Shown: in pieces, positions 34,560 to 45,096 of the stretch
Layout of the letters: every line of letters begins with the position of its first letter
Position numbering within the stretch: the stretch's first letter is position 1
Source of the DNA: Anastrepha obliqua
Taxonomy: Eukaryota > Arthropoda > Insecta > Diptera > Tephritidae
Assembly: GCF_027943255.1 (NCBI RefSeq)
Contig: NC_072892.1
Span: 168,518,792 to 168,582,791, forward strand
Direction: 5' to 3'
DNA length: 64,000 nucleotides
The notes under the pieces: model-generated
Database searches by the model: none
What the model saw: the letters and a program-made list of their open reading frames with translations, nothing else
What the model was told of the DNA's origin: nothing
Translations under genes and position numbers: made by a program

Positions 34560-35220
34560 CCATAGCGGTTTTAAAAGCTGTAAAAAAGCGAGATTTTGCA
34601 GGCCTGTGTTATTTTCTAGTACCAGGGCAGCTAATACCCGTATTTGTAACCTGCGATCCATCTTTAAGTGCCAAATCTGTCCAGAAAACAAATCAGCTGT
34701 TCACTAATCTGCGTAACAAGCGTCTGTCCCTATCCAAGAGGCCAATAGGTCAAAGAGAGATGAAGCTACAGGCATAACAGCGGGGTTACTGTGGCCGCAA
34801 ATAAGCAAGAAAAAGGCAAAGGAACTGCTTAGCCTCTCAAGAGAGGATATCTCGAAGGTCATGGCTTGTATTGCTGGGTAGGCATTTCTTGAGACTGGGA
34901 GCTTTCTCCCATGAATATTGTAGAAGTTGTAGAGATGAGGAAAAGGAAGAAACAGTTGAGCACTCCCTTCGCAATTGCCCAGCCTTAGCTAAAATCAGAG
35001 CAGGTTGACTAGGTAAATACTTTTTTAATTATCTTACACAACTATCTGGCGTGGGGATGGGACCAATCCTGCGCTTTTATAAGAGCCAAAAAATGGTCCC
35101 ACGAAGAAAAGGGAATGAGGATCCCGTGTCGCACAGTGGTATCACAACGGACCTGTAAGGTCTAAGTGAGTTGGTCGTACAGCGTCCGATGGTTTTAATG
35201 AGGGACCTATCGACGACGGT
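34560..35220 (+). pseudogene. LINE C-terminal domain and 3' UTR relic
   Basis: 3' end of an RNase H-bearing LINE. Readable blocks are WPQISKKKAKELLSLSREDI (about 34792), SKVMACI, then LGAFSHEYCRSCRDEEKEET (about 34888-34947), VEHSLRNCPALAKIRAG (about 34948-35000), and after a stop LGKYFFNYLTQLSGVGMGPI, LRFYKSQKMVPRRKG. The CxxC...H...C arrangement is the LINE C-terminal zinc-binding motif. The 3' UTR-like part (35120-35220) has CAACGGACCTGTAAGGTCTA. Stops and a deletion before 34790 show it is dead. Confidence 0.7.
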
Positions 35221-35639
35221 CCGACACCACGGTGCTCAAAAGCACAACGGATCAAATCAATGCGTTGATCAGCGCCCCAAAAATGCAAAAAGCATTTAAC
35301 AGTACCAATAGGCAGTGTGGGATGGACACACTGACCGCCTTGGTGGGGTTCGAGGTCTATTTAGACCTCTGCAGTACTATGGATCCGGCGCTCGGTTGCA
35401 ATGCAACTCTACGTCGAGCCAAAAAGGCTCTACCCGCATTTGGTTGTTAAACCACGATACTCCCCGAGGACCCCTGTTCGCCGTGGTACCAGATTTAAGT
35501 CTCCGGTCAGGCTTCATAGCCAAGACTGCTACCAGTTGAGCTTCCATACAGGTCTGGACTGGTGGCCATACCCCAAACTCCAACCCCGATCTCACGATGG
35601 AACACACAGACTAAGAACTGGCTAAAACTAATCAACTGA
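35221..35639. other. Unidentified segment, relatively GC-rich
   Basis: Less AT-rich than its surroundings, with overlapping open frames on both strands (plus 35232-35625, minus 35377-35607) and no motif I can name. Placement between two LINE relics suggests another retrotransposon part, perhaps the gag region or UTR. Confidence 0.35.
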
Positions 35640-35925
35640 ACGCCCAAAATTTCTTCGCCGTTTAAAAACCTCTCGCGCATATTGCCCTAACATTTCGACA
35701 TTCCGACGGCTGGCAATCATACCAATCACATCATACCGTCCATCAGTCCACACAGATCCCTAATGTCTGAGTACATCGGATATTCACAGAGGACACGCAC
35801 CCAGTCCTCTCTTGCCGACCCACACGTACATTCCTCACTTGTAGTCAGGTGCCTCTCATGCAAAAACGCATTAAGAGGCCCATGTCCTGTAAGGAGATGG
35901 TCGTACAGACCGAATACTGCCATAA
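35640..35925 (-). pseudogene. R1-like LINE C-terminus, minus strand
   Basis: Minus-strand frame reads MAVFGLYDHLLTGHGPLNAF, LHERHLTTSEECTCGSARED, WVRVLCEYPMYSDIRDLCGL, then further blocks to about 35640. The pattern LTGHGPxNAxL...C.CG...EDWxHxLCECPLYxDxRDL is that of R1-clade elements, some of which insert in rDNA; here the copy is a displaced fragment. No rDNA flanks it. Confidence 0.7.
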
Positions 35926-36239
35926 CTTAACCTAACTGTTATACTACAATTTGAATCAGAATTAACTGCACCGATAATCCCGATTAACGCCGCCGTCTGT
36001 CTAGGCTATAAGAAAAGGGAGAATTTAAATAAAGGACAAAGAACGGACCTGAAGCTAACTTCAGACTGAAGCCCAAATATCGGCCGACCAAATAATCAAA
36101 AAAACTTTGTGTATTTCATTTAAGTTTCAGCTTCGAGTTCAACTAATTGAAGAGGAAAACAGGGCTCGTAGCATCACATCCGTGGACGTATAACTCGTTA
36201 CTGAAATATCATTACTACTACTAGAAACTCAGATGTCTA

Positions 36240-36600
36240 AACGATCGACTTATGATTTCAAAATCATCCCGTTCGCAAAACTTCTTCTGCTTCTTGATTG
36301 GCGCGATAACCGCCAGTCATTTCTTTCTCATGCTAACCGGCGCCTTAGAAACACCAACTTAAGCCACCTGATCTTTCCAACGCAGAGGAGGCCTTTTTCT
36401 TACTCTGCTACCACCAGCTGGTTGGTGCCGCATCGAATATTGCGGAGCCAGAGCGTTGGTATCCATTCGAATGGCATGACCCAGCCACCGTAGTCGCGTA
36501 AAGCTCATACAGCGCATTGTTCCACCGCCCACGATACTCGCCGTCACCAACGGGCAAGGGTCTAAAAATCTTCCGCAGAATCAATCTGAGCGCTACTATC
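36240..36600 (-). pseudogene. RTE-like LINE C-terminus, minus strand
   Basis: Minus-strand blocks: LILRKIFRPLPVGDGEYRGR (about 36600-36540), WNNALYELYA, then MSFTRLRWLGHAIRMDTNAL (about 36510-36450) and RKRPPLRWKDQVA (about 36395-36359). These correspond to the 'LRWLGHVxRMDxxAPAR...RGRPxLRWKDQV' C-terminus of RTE-type elements. It lies head-to-head with another RTE-like fragment on the plus strand from 36600. Confidence 0.7.
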
Positions 36601-37735
36601 AGAATTGCAAGTAACATCTCTGAGCCGTTCGATACCAAGCGAGGCTTCAGACAAGGCAGTTCTGCATCCTGTGACTTTATCAAACTCTTACCGGAAAAAT
36701 TGTTCGCGCTGCCGAGCTAAACCGCACTGGTACTTCCTCAATTCCTCAAGAGTCCCATGATACCAACATATGCCGGGGACATCGGCATTATCGGCGAAAC
36801 CAACCCGCGTTGTATGCTCGACATACTCCAGTTTAAAGAGAGAGGCGAGCAATGTGGGTGAATCAGAGTAAAACAAAGTATCTGCTGGCAACACAAAGGA
36901 GTCGTCCCGTCTTGGACAGTAATTGAAAGTTGTTAAGGACTTTGTCTCTTTGGGACCACCATCAACAACAAAAATGACGTCAGCTTGAAGTTCGAGCGGA
37001 GAATAAATCCATCGAACAGGTGTTACTTTGGGCCCCGTAAGCAGTTGAGAAGTAGAGCACTCTATCGAAGCACCAAACTGACACTAGTCAAAACGCTCAT
37101 CATTCCCGTCCTGCTTTATGCCGCAGAAGCATGGACGATATCAATAGCAGATGAGAAAGTTCTGGGAGCCTTTGAGAGAAAAATTCTCTGTACGATCTTT
37201 GGTCCGCTTCGCGTTGGTAAGCAATATCGTGTGCGGTGGAACAGGGTACTGCATGAGCTATATAGGGGCATGTACGAGTACATAGTTAAGCGTGTAAAAA
37301 TACAGCAGCTAAGTGGGCTTGGCGAGGTCACCCTTATGAACGAAGACGCTCCAGCAAGGCGAAGATATAACACCGTTAAACAAAAAGGAGGACTTTGAAG
37401 GGGAAGGCGAATCGACGACGCGGTAAAACAAAACAGAAGACTTCGAAGAGGAAGGCCAAATGAAGGAAGACGCAAGGCGAATTTATGACACGGTGCCCTA
37501 AAAACGAAGGCGAAAGCCACATCTTCGTTGGAAGGACTCCATCTTCGTTGGAAGTACCACATCTTCGTTGGAGGGAACCCATCTTTGTTTGAAGTACCAC
37601 ATTTTCGTTGCTGTAGAACCTGTCAGCCCTCAGAGTTTCTAACTGGCACCAGGAAGCGCAGACCAAAAACAACTGGCTCGCTATTTGGGATTCGGCCAAA
37701 ACCGACACACGGTTGGAGCGCCACATAAGTAAGTA
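36600..37735 (+). pseudogene. RTE-like LINE reverse transcriptase relic, long
   Basis: Covers the second half of the RT and the C-terminus. Blocks: EPFDTKRGFRQGSSASCDF (about 36620), AELNRTGTSS-like, YAGDIGIIG corresponding to the catalytic YADD motif with the first Asp changed to Gly (about 36772-36798), TKYLLATQRSRPVLD-like, KFERRINPSNRCYFGPRKQL (about 36987), ALYRSTKLTLVKTLIIPVLL, YAAEAWTISIADEKVLGAFE, RKILCTIFGPLRVGKQYRVR, then NEDAPARRRYNTVK. After a repeat-expanded segment the very end reads SNWHQEAQTKNNWLAIWDSA and KTDTRLERH, with a TAAGTAAGTAGGTAAATAAG tail at 37727-37746. Confidence 0.8.
37517..37615 (+). repeat. 20-bp minisatellite inside the RTE-like relic, 5 copies
   Basis: Consecutive copies of CATCTTCGTTGGAAGNACCC at about 37521, 37541, 37561, 37581 and 37601 with one to three changes each. 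The unit encodes an RWK-like triplet when read in one frame, so it may have grown from the RxLRWKD coding block of the LINE. Confidence 0.75.
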
Positions 37736-37746
37736 GGTAAATAAGA

Positions 37747-39256
37747 TATTTTTGAACTTTTCACTTAATAATTTTTTATTACTTCCGCAACTAGACCGAA
37801 CCTGGTGATTTTCGTCACAAATTGGACTAGTACGTTTGGTCTGTATTACGGACTAGTTCACTAACTGGCATGCATTGGTTGTTTACTTTAAAAAAAAAAG
37901 TTGAAAATTGACATTTCAAAGACAGTGCCATAGTAAAAGTACCCACAGAAAACAATTACTAAAAAATTACCACAGCTGGAAGGCGAACTAGTAGATTTGC
38001 CTACAGGGAAGATCCACAAATATGTGGGAGTATGTGTTTGATTAGTAAATTCGCAGAAAAAATAAAAAAAAAACCAAAACTTCTCCGCTAAACAAAACAA
38101 CTGAATCCACTAAAGCCGTTGATAGAGCAACCCATCGCGTAATACTTCAATTAAGCCATCCGTCGTCCTTCCTCATTTTTGTTGGCGTCTGTACATATTC
38201 TTAGAACGCTTTATGTGCGCGCCTAATCCACAGATGGTCTATATTGCAGATTTGCATTTGTTTATAAATAATTTATTTATTTTTCACTTCCTCACCGAGC
38301 ATTCCTTTATTTTTCGTTTTTGCAATATTTTTCGCAATTTTAAGTAGATACGCATGTACGAGTATTTGTTAGAATGGGTGTGCACACATATATGTATGTG
38401 CGCATTAATGCTCAGCGCTTTGGTGTTGTTTTTGTTGAGTTTTTGTTTATGTTTTTCCAACATTTCGTGCTCAACCCGCCTGCCCTCTCCACTATTACCA
38501 ACGCTTTTTCAGCGTGGCATTTTTTTTTGCATTTTTTTTCGCTTTTTAAACTTAAATTTATGTTAAAAATATACTTTACTCTGACAAATTCCGCGTGAAA
38601 TAAATAAAAGTACACACACGCACACACACACATTATAAATGATTATTAGGAATATGCATCCATCGGCGAGGTTGGCGTCGGTGTGAACTGCAGAAATAAA
38701 ATATTTCATTCATGCAAATGCCGACGCGTTTCTTTGGAATCTTTATGCATTTAGATTTTTGTTGACTTTTGATTTTTTTTTGTTGTTATTGTTGACTTTT
38801 TTTGCTTTACTTTGCGCAATTGAATGGATGAAAGGAATGCGTTGTCGGTTAGCAACGCGATTGAGCGATCAAATGTATTTTTGTTTAGATGTATTTTTTG
38901 CTTGTTTTGTATGTGGTTATGTATGTATTTGCAAAAAGTGATATCATTGCATAAAGGTAGATATTTGCATAGATATCTTCTGATTAGTATATATTTATGT
39001 GTGCAGGTTTTCCTTTATTGCACCCGGGTACAGCTTTTCTGGAAGAAATAATTTACTTTTTTCCCAGTTCCGTCGGCTTTGCCAAGAAAAAATTTAAATC
39101 GATTAGCCCTTATCTCTTTGTTTGTGCGTTCATTTCCACGAATTAACCCTAATCCCATGTTGATGTGTCGTTCGTGTCCGGTCAATTCATTGAGAAATCA
39201 TGAATTTTTTATGAAACTACTGCACGGTGCATGTTTCCTACCATTTGTTTATAATT
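37747..39256. other. Gene-free stretch
   Basis: A (CA)n tract at 38614-38630, poly-T/TTG sequence at 38420-38560 and 38760-38800. Open frames here are short and Phe/Cys-rich and look random. Confidence 0.5.
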
Positions 39257-39258
39257 TA

Positions 39259-40487
39259 TTGGGTTGTCTGGAAAGTAATTGCCGATTTTACGTATAGACG
39301 GCGTTGATAATTGTTTTGAACAGCTTGTGGTTATTTATTTTAATTTTTTCTTTTGACAGTTATTAGCTGTCACTTTTAGCTTGCTTTAGAAAAAATTGCG
39401 CGTAATTTTGTTTATTTTTGTTTGTTTGAGGTCAATTTTAATATGGAGCCCACAAAAGAGCATTTTCGTCATATTTTACTTTATTATTTCCATAAAGGAA
39501 AAAGCGCATAAAAGGTTGCTAAAAGAAGGACAGTGCCTTAAGAGAAAAACAGTGTCGAAATTGGTTTATCAAATTCCGTTCTGGAGATTTCTCACTTAGA
39601 GATGGGCCACGTTCAGGTCGGCCAAGTGATGGCGATGAAGACGTTATCAAGGCTTTAATCGAATTGGATCGTCCTGTAACTTTGCGTAAGATTGGAGAGA
39701 AGTTAAATATACCAAAATCAACCGTACATCAGCATATAAAGAGTCTTGGACTGGTAGAAAAGCTTGATATTGGGGCAGCACATGAATTGAAAGAAATTCA
39801 TTTAGCAAACCGAATCAACGCTTCCTATATGCATCTTAAACGCAATGAAGTCGATGCGTTTTTTAAGCGGATTATCACTGGTGATGAAAAATGAATTGTC
39901 TGCAATAACGTCAATCGAAAACGATCATGGTCCAAGCATGATGAAGCGCCACAAACCACTTCAAAGGCTGATATTCACCAAAAGAAGATTATGCTGTAAG
40001 TTTGGTGGGACTGGAAGGGTGTGGTTTATTTTGAGCTGCTTCAAAGGAACCAAGCGATTAATTCGGATGTATACTGCCAACAATTGGACAAATTGAATAC
40101 AGCCATCAACGAGAAGCGACCACCAGAATTGATCAATCGTAAAGGTTTCATATTTCATCAGGACAACGGTAGACCGTATACAACTTTGGTCACTCGCAAA
40201 AAACTGAGACAGCTTGGCTGGGAACTTTTGATGCATCCACTCTATAGACCTGACCTTGCACCACTCCTTAAATGGTAAAACTTTCGGCAATGACGAGGCT
40301 ACAAAATCGCACTTATTTCAGTTTTTTGCAAATAAAGACCAGAAGTTCTATGAGCGTGGAATAATGAATTTGCCCGAAAATTGTCAAGAATGGAAAATCA
40401 AAAAATTATTAAAGTTCATTCTAAGTTTTAATAAAAATGTATTTACTTTCTTTTAAAACATTGGCAATTTCTCTTCGGACAACCCAA
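39259..40487 (+). mobile_element. Mellifera-type mariner, near full length
   Basis: 1229 bp flanked by TA on each side (39257-39258, 40488-40489). Left end TTGGGTTGTCTGGAAAGTAA, right end in inverse TTGGGTTGTCCGAAGAGAAA; both continue with TTGCC. The TTGGGTTG start and the MEPTKEHFRHILLYYFHKGK transposase start are, to my knowledge, traits of the mellifera subfamily. Confidence 0.9.
39443..40456 (+). pseudogene. Mellifera-type mariner transposase relic, third Asp deleted
   Basis: ATG at 39443 gives MEPTKEHFRHILLYYFHKGK (first DNA-binding helices) before frame loss near 39500 and a deletion. The second helix-turn-helix DRPVTLRKIGEKLNIPKSTV, HQHIKSLG is intact (about 39667). First catalytic Asp in RIITGDEK (about 39868-39891); a TGA replaces the Trp that should follow. 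NRKRSWSKHDEAPQTTSKAD and MVYFELLQRNQAINSDVYCQ follow in other frames. Second Asp in IFHQDNGRPYTTLVT (about 40151). At 40262 PDLAP is joined directly to SLNGKTF: a deletion of about 11 codons removes SDYHLF and with it the third catalytic Asp. C-terminal KDQKFYERGIMNLPENCQ remains. Confidence 0.85.
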
Positions 40488-40499
40488 TATAATATTATA

Positions 40500-41416
40500 G
40501 ATTAATAAATTTTTAAAATCAAAAAATTTCAAAAAAAAACCTTTGTATATGTTTAGTCAATGAATTCATATCTGGACTTCCAGACAGTCAATTTTCTGTG
40601 GCTATGTATCCAGGAATATTATTTTTTAGCCACTGCTAGTTGGTTTTTGCCTTGTGGGCTGGAACGGAATCTTGCTGGAAGTTCCAAAGCTCTCCACTGA
40701 AGAGAGTACTGCTCAACTGCTTCACCACGCCTTCTAAGACATTCTCCTGACACACTTTTACCCCGGTCTTAAGCCTTTTTCCGCGGAAATGAAGGGATGT
40801 GACGCCTTTACAAGACACTCACCACCAAGCCATTACGGAACCGCGGAACCCTTGGGACAACATTTTTGCGTCTTTGGAAGTTTTAGCATAGATTTTGTCG
40901 TTTTGCTTATTAAGAACTTATTCAACAATGAACATTTTCTCAGCTGTGAAAAGAATATTTTAATGACTGTTACCCGCTCGCCACCAAAGAAGCATTTTGC
41001 ATCTGTCGAGTCTAATTTTCTTCAAGTGCGTTGTCAAAAGATGACCAGTTGAGCGACAGAAGGACGGAAGTCTTTCATGGGAAGATCATCTCTAATTAGT
41101 CTTGATATGGATCTCGTCGATGCATTCATTTCCCTGGCCATGATTTTTTGTTTTCTAAGAGTATTTCTGCGAACTCTTTCTCGAACGGCTTTTATGGCTG
41201 CACTGGTTCGAACCACACAAGAACGTCACTTCAGACATTTGGGAAATACGATTCGTCGTGCGTGGGTTTAATTTATGAGTAGACAATGCATACGAACAAA
41301 AGCACAAATAACGGAACTTTTTTCCGTCATTCAAAATATTGTATTTTTTTAATATTTAGTAAAAAAGTTATTCATAAACAAAATTGGAGAATTAATTTTT
41401 TGACACCTTGTGTGTA
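40500..41416 (-). mobile_element. DD37D-type Tc1/mariner relic, probable parent of the MITE family
   Basis: The 5' end (minus strand, at about 41416) reads ACAAGGTGTCAAAAAATTAA, and the first 45 bp match the right end of MITE copy 1 at about 40 of 46 positions, including TTATTCATAAACAAAATTGG versus TTATTCAAAAACAAAATTGG. The other end is lost next to the mariner at 40489. It carries a broken transposase on the minus strand. Confidence 0.7.
40560..41216 (-). pseudogene. DD37D-type transposase relic
   Basis: Minus strand from ATG at 41216: MVRTSAAIKAVRERVRRNTL, RKQKIMAREMNASTRSISRL, IRDDLPMKDFRPSVAQL (helix-turn-helix DNA-binding half), then stops. Middle blocks are readable in other frames (KKIRLDRCKMLL; a VTSLHFRGKRLKTGVKVCQE block at about 40800-40745). 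VLEGVVKQLSSTLFSGELWN and FQQDSVPAHKAKTN carry the second catalytic Asp (about 40672). Reading on through two stops gives NNIPGYIATEN and SGSPDMNSLT, where the third catalytic position is Thr instead of Asp. Spacing is 37 residues, hence DD37D (maT/mori-like). The first Asp block is damaged. Confidence 0.75.
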
Positions 41417-41529
41417 GCAAATAATTTGATAGGAAACTAGCTTATACCCGTGGGTTTCACCCCACATTTCTATCAAAAAGTATGCAATGTAAATAAAACA
41501 ACTTTAACTTTTTTAAGTCAGTTTAGGTA

Positions 41530-41962
41530 TTATTTAAAATGATCGGATATACGACATTTTTTGTTATATTATTTTGAGTATAAATAAAAAGGTTTTTCGG
41601 TGCGCCAACTCTGGAGTAGGCTACATATAATTGGCCGTGGGTAAAACATAAGCTAGATTGACTCCTGCTACAGCTAATGATTGTCCCTGAGCTTTATTTA
41701 TGGACATTGCGAAAGCCAGTCTAATAGGAAATTGGAGACGTTTAAAATTGAAAGGTATATCCGTAGGTATCATTGGAATTCTTGGTATGAAAACTTTGTG
41801 GTTTTCAAAATTTCCTGATAAAACCATAGCTTCTATAACATTCGGTAAAAGTTTCGTGATGATTAGCCTTGTGCCATTGCATAAACGTGGAGGATCCAAA
41901 TTACGCAGCATAATTATCATGGCTCCCTTTCTAAAAGCTTTTTGCGAATATAGATATAACAA
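41530..41962 (-). pseudogene. Helitron helicase C-terminus
   Basis: Minus-strand frame: LYLYSQKAFRKGAMIIMLRN, LDPPRLCNGTRLIITKLLPN, VIEAMVLSGNFENHKVFIPR, IPMIPTDIPFNFKRLQFPIR and LAFAMSINKAQGQSLAVAG, the last two being helicase motifs V-VI of Pif1-like Helitron helicases. After a frameshift at about 41640 the frame shifts to HGQLYVAYSRVGAPKNLFIY, the HGQLYVACSRV motif, with the usual Cys changed to Tyr. The open frame covers about 110 codons; everything N-terminal is missing. Confidence 0.85.
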
Positions 41963-42359
41963 TGGAATGCATCAGCTGTTTTTTGTTTACATATTTACAG
42001 TGATGGCGATTAAACGATGATTTTATAACTTGTGGTGCACACTGTCAATATTTTCCGCTAGTTAAACTTGCACTTCAGTTTGATGTGTGTTTGCTATTTT
42101 ATTAATTTGGATTATTTCATATTTAATTTCAAAATAAAACTGTTTTAGCTTACATACGTAATCATATAACTTTGAGTGTAATATTTATGTAGCTAAACCG
42201 GCATTATTATCTAGGCATGGCGTAGTTTTTAAAGCATTTTTTTTTAAATAAAATTGATATTTCGCTTAGATTGCTGGACTGTTTACTTACCGATAAAGCT
42301 TTACCAATAAGAGAATGCATTCAATTCAGCAATACCTCTATCGTTGATAATATAAATTC

Positions 42360-42930
42360 GTTTCTATATCAAATGGTCTAACCCCCATTTTTCTCTAAGC
42401 TCATATTTTTTCTAGGTGTATTGGTATTCTACCATAAATGCGTCCAGTGATATGCAGTATGAAAAATCCCATTTGTATAGGAGGTGTCACGCCCCATTTC
42501 TAGCTATCACCAGTTTTCATGCAGGTGTTAGGTATTAACCTTATATAATCTCTTACCAAATTTCAGTTGTCTAGCCCAAATACTTCCGGAGATATGGACA
42601 ATGAAAAATCGCATTTATAGGTGCCAAGCCCCCTTTTTCGTTTTTCTCAGTTTTCTTGGAGGTGTTAGGGATTAACCTCATATAACCCCTTCCCAAATTT
42701 CATTGGTCTAGCCTAAATACTTCCAGAGATATGGACTATAAAAAATTCCAGTTGTATGGGAGGTGCCACGCTCCCTTTTTCGTTATACGCAGTTTTTCTG
42801 GCTGTGGTAAGGTTTAATGTCATATAACCCTTTACCAAATTACAGTAGTCTAACGTAAATACTTCCAGAAATACGGACTGTTAAAAATTCCATTTGTATG
42901 GGAGGTCCCACGCCCCCTATATATATCAAA
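42360..42930. repeat. About 140-bp tandem array inside the Helitron, four units
   Basis: Each unit has TTTGTATGGGAGGTGCCACG, CCCCCTTTTTCGTT, a CAGTTTTCTTGGAGGTGTTA-like part, CATATAACCCCTTACCAAAT, and CTAAATACTTCCAGAGATAT with GGAC. Units begin near 42472, 42612, 42750 and 42892. Divergence between units is moderate. Confidence 0.8.
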
Positions 42931-43149
42931 ATATTTTTTAGCCCATGACCATCGCGATAAGGTATCCAGTTCGTGTTTCAAATTTGGTTACGATCGGTTT
43001 ATGCGTTTAGGACGCAAGTCGATCTATAGATACATACATAATTTGAATTTTATATATATAGATAGATTAAAGATTTGAGATTCTGGATTTTTTTTAATAA
43101 AAAAATTTTTTTTTTATTTTTTCTGCTGCATATGCAGTTTTTTAGATTT

Positions 43150-43672
43150 AAAGAAGTACTTTGGTCAAATATTCATTTTTTATAGATATGTTTTAGGATT
43201 TTTTTTTTGAAAAAAATAAAATGCGATCGCTTTGTTTTTATACTATGTTATTATTGATATCAAATAGTATACAAAAACAATTTTTTTACATATTTTTTTT
43301 TCGTAGGGTGGCACCAAAGTGGGCGTACATAATCCTTTTTTCAAAAGTCCGCCATTTTGTTATTTTTCAAAAAAATTTCCCATTGTCACACTTGCCAGAA
43401 TGGCAAGCCTACAGAATAATAATCAGTTTAACTTTTTCGTTTCCAATGCACTGAAGACCCAAAATCCTGTTGACAAGCCACCTATCTATTTTTTAAGATG
43501 CTTACTTTGGTGCCACCCTACTACAAAAAATATCTCAAAAAAAAAAAAAAGGTTTTGTATACTATTTGATGCCAATAATAACATACTATAAAATCAGAAC
43601 GATCGCATTTAAAAAAAATCCTAAAAAATGTCTATAAAAAATGCGTATTTGACCAGACTACTACCTTAAGTG
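43150..43672. repeat. Long hairpin (inverted repeat), arms about 175 bp
   Basis: Left arm about 43150-43325 and right arm about 43500-43672 are inverse copies. Shared landmarks are TTTTATAGAYATKTTTTAGG, AATGCGATCG, TAGTATGTTATTATTG versus TATGTTATTATTGATATCAA, ATCAAATAGTATACAAAA and TAGGGTGGCACCAAAGT at the inner ends. The loop of about 170 bp has a short open frame without motif. It lies next to the Helitron 5' end. Confidence 0.85.
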
Positions 43673-45096
43673 CGTCCCCTAGTGTAACGGCTGTTCATTT
43701 TTACAATGTCGCGGTACATTTTTGTAACAAACACCACAAAAAAACGTAATAGAGGATTTCACGGGAGCCAGACTAAGAAATAAAAGCGAAAAGTGGCCAT
43801 AGAGCAATAAAAACATTTACAAGTATTTTATTTTTGGAACTTTTTCTGTAGATTGTCAAAATTTCGATAAGAATATAAAAACAAAAACATGTAAAGCAAC
43901 AGCAACCCCTTTGAAAATCAAAAGGCAAAATCATAGCAATCAACTGCTCTAACGAACAAATTCGCTTTGATTCTGACGATGTTTCTGTAGGCCTCGTGTT
44001 TGCTGATTGTGGACAGTAGAGCATACCATACATACATATGTATGTAGCATACGCACACATTCAGTAATATTCTACATTTGACCAATAATTCTGCAATTGA
44101 ATGTCAGTAGTATTTACATTCTTGCTGCTGCTTCCTATTTATACGCTAAGTTGACAAATAATAAATTCCAATATTTACATTTGCCGTAGTTTTTCTATTA
44201 AACTCTCTTTCAAACTTCGTTAACGTATGTAAATACGCGAACATATGCTTCGTTTGTTCCCTCACTCAGCTGACTGACTTGTTGTTTGTGCAAAATAATT
44301 TCAGTCACGGGTTGAGCTGTGCAAGAGAGTAAACTTTTGTTCAAGGCCAATTGTTATTGGATAGAATTTTTCTCCATTTCTTTACCTTTGTAATCCATGT
44401 TGCGTGAACACATCGGAGCTGTTGTTGCTCTCATACATACATACATTCATGCATATACATAAATATTTTCTAACTCTCCGAAAGACTTTTTCTCATCAAT
44501 GAAATTTGCAGTCAACTGTGACTACAGGCATTTGAAACGGTACCAAGTCCTGGCATCTTAGCAGCGCTTTAAAAGTTCGACCTCTGCGACTAAGTTTTGA
44601 ACACAAATACACGATTTTTGTTATTCTTTCATTTATTTTTCAACTTAATGAACGCAATGGCTTACATAAAAAGGATTCCAGTTGAAGCTGGAACTTTTGA
44701 TGCGCTAAAATATCAGAATTCCTTTATTTCGTTAAATATTAGTTTGGGGAAAAAGAAATCCATTATTTTCTCGTTAGATGGCTGTAGCGATCGATATCTC
44801 GTAAAGTATCGATCAAACAATTTAAAGTTTATGTTCATCGTCAAGATGAAATTTCACACTAAACTACATAATTCTTTTGCTGTCTTTTGTTTGTTCCATT
44901 CACTTGTGAGTTACTGTGTGTGTAACACTTTTATGTATCCGTGAATGAAATTTTTATGGTTTCTAAGCGCGACATAAAAAACAGTAAAAACATTAAAGTT
45001 AATTTTCGATTTTTCTGTTTGCTTTTTACAAAAATTAAATTTAGTACCAAAATCGATAAAAATCAATAGATATTTTAAAACTTAAAGCTACCTTAA
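43673..45096. other. Gene-free stretch
   Basis: CATACATACATATGTATGTA at about 44027-44047 and 44433-44447. A plus-strand open frame at 44597-44944 begins with a hydrophobic segment but lacks a credible start context and has no recognisable domain. Confidence 0.45.

Larger units (their letters stand above)
41437..43066 (-). mobile_element. Helitron with both termini recognisable, internally deleted
   Basis: Helitrons move by rolling-circle replication and insert between A and T. On the minus strand the 5' end is A|TCTATCTATATATATAAAAT (43066) and the 3' end is GGGTATAAGCTAG|T (41437), preceded by ACCCACGGGT, a short hairpin. TC start, CTAG (CTRR) end and A/T flanks all fit. In between, from 5' to 3' on the minus strand: non-coding lead, a four-unit 140-bp array (42360-42930), about 400 bp unassigned, and the helicase C-terminus (41530-41962). 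Total 1.63 kb, so the Rep domain and most of the helicase are gone. Confidence 0.8.

Noticed and set aside
35640..35925. Presence of rDNA because of an R1-like LINE
   Set aside because: Flanks contain no rRNA-like sequence; only a C-terminal fragment of the LINE is present.
44597..44944. 115-codon open frame with a hydrophobic start
   Set aside because: No ATG in a good context at the start, no domain, and composition equals the AT-rich background.
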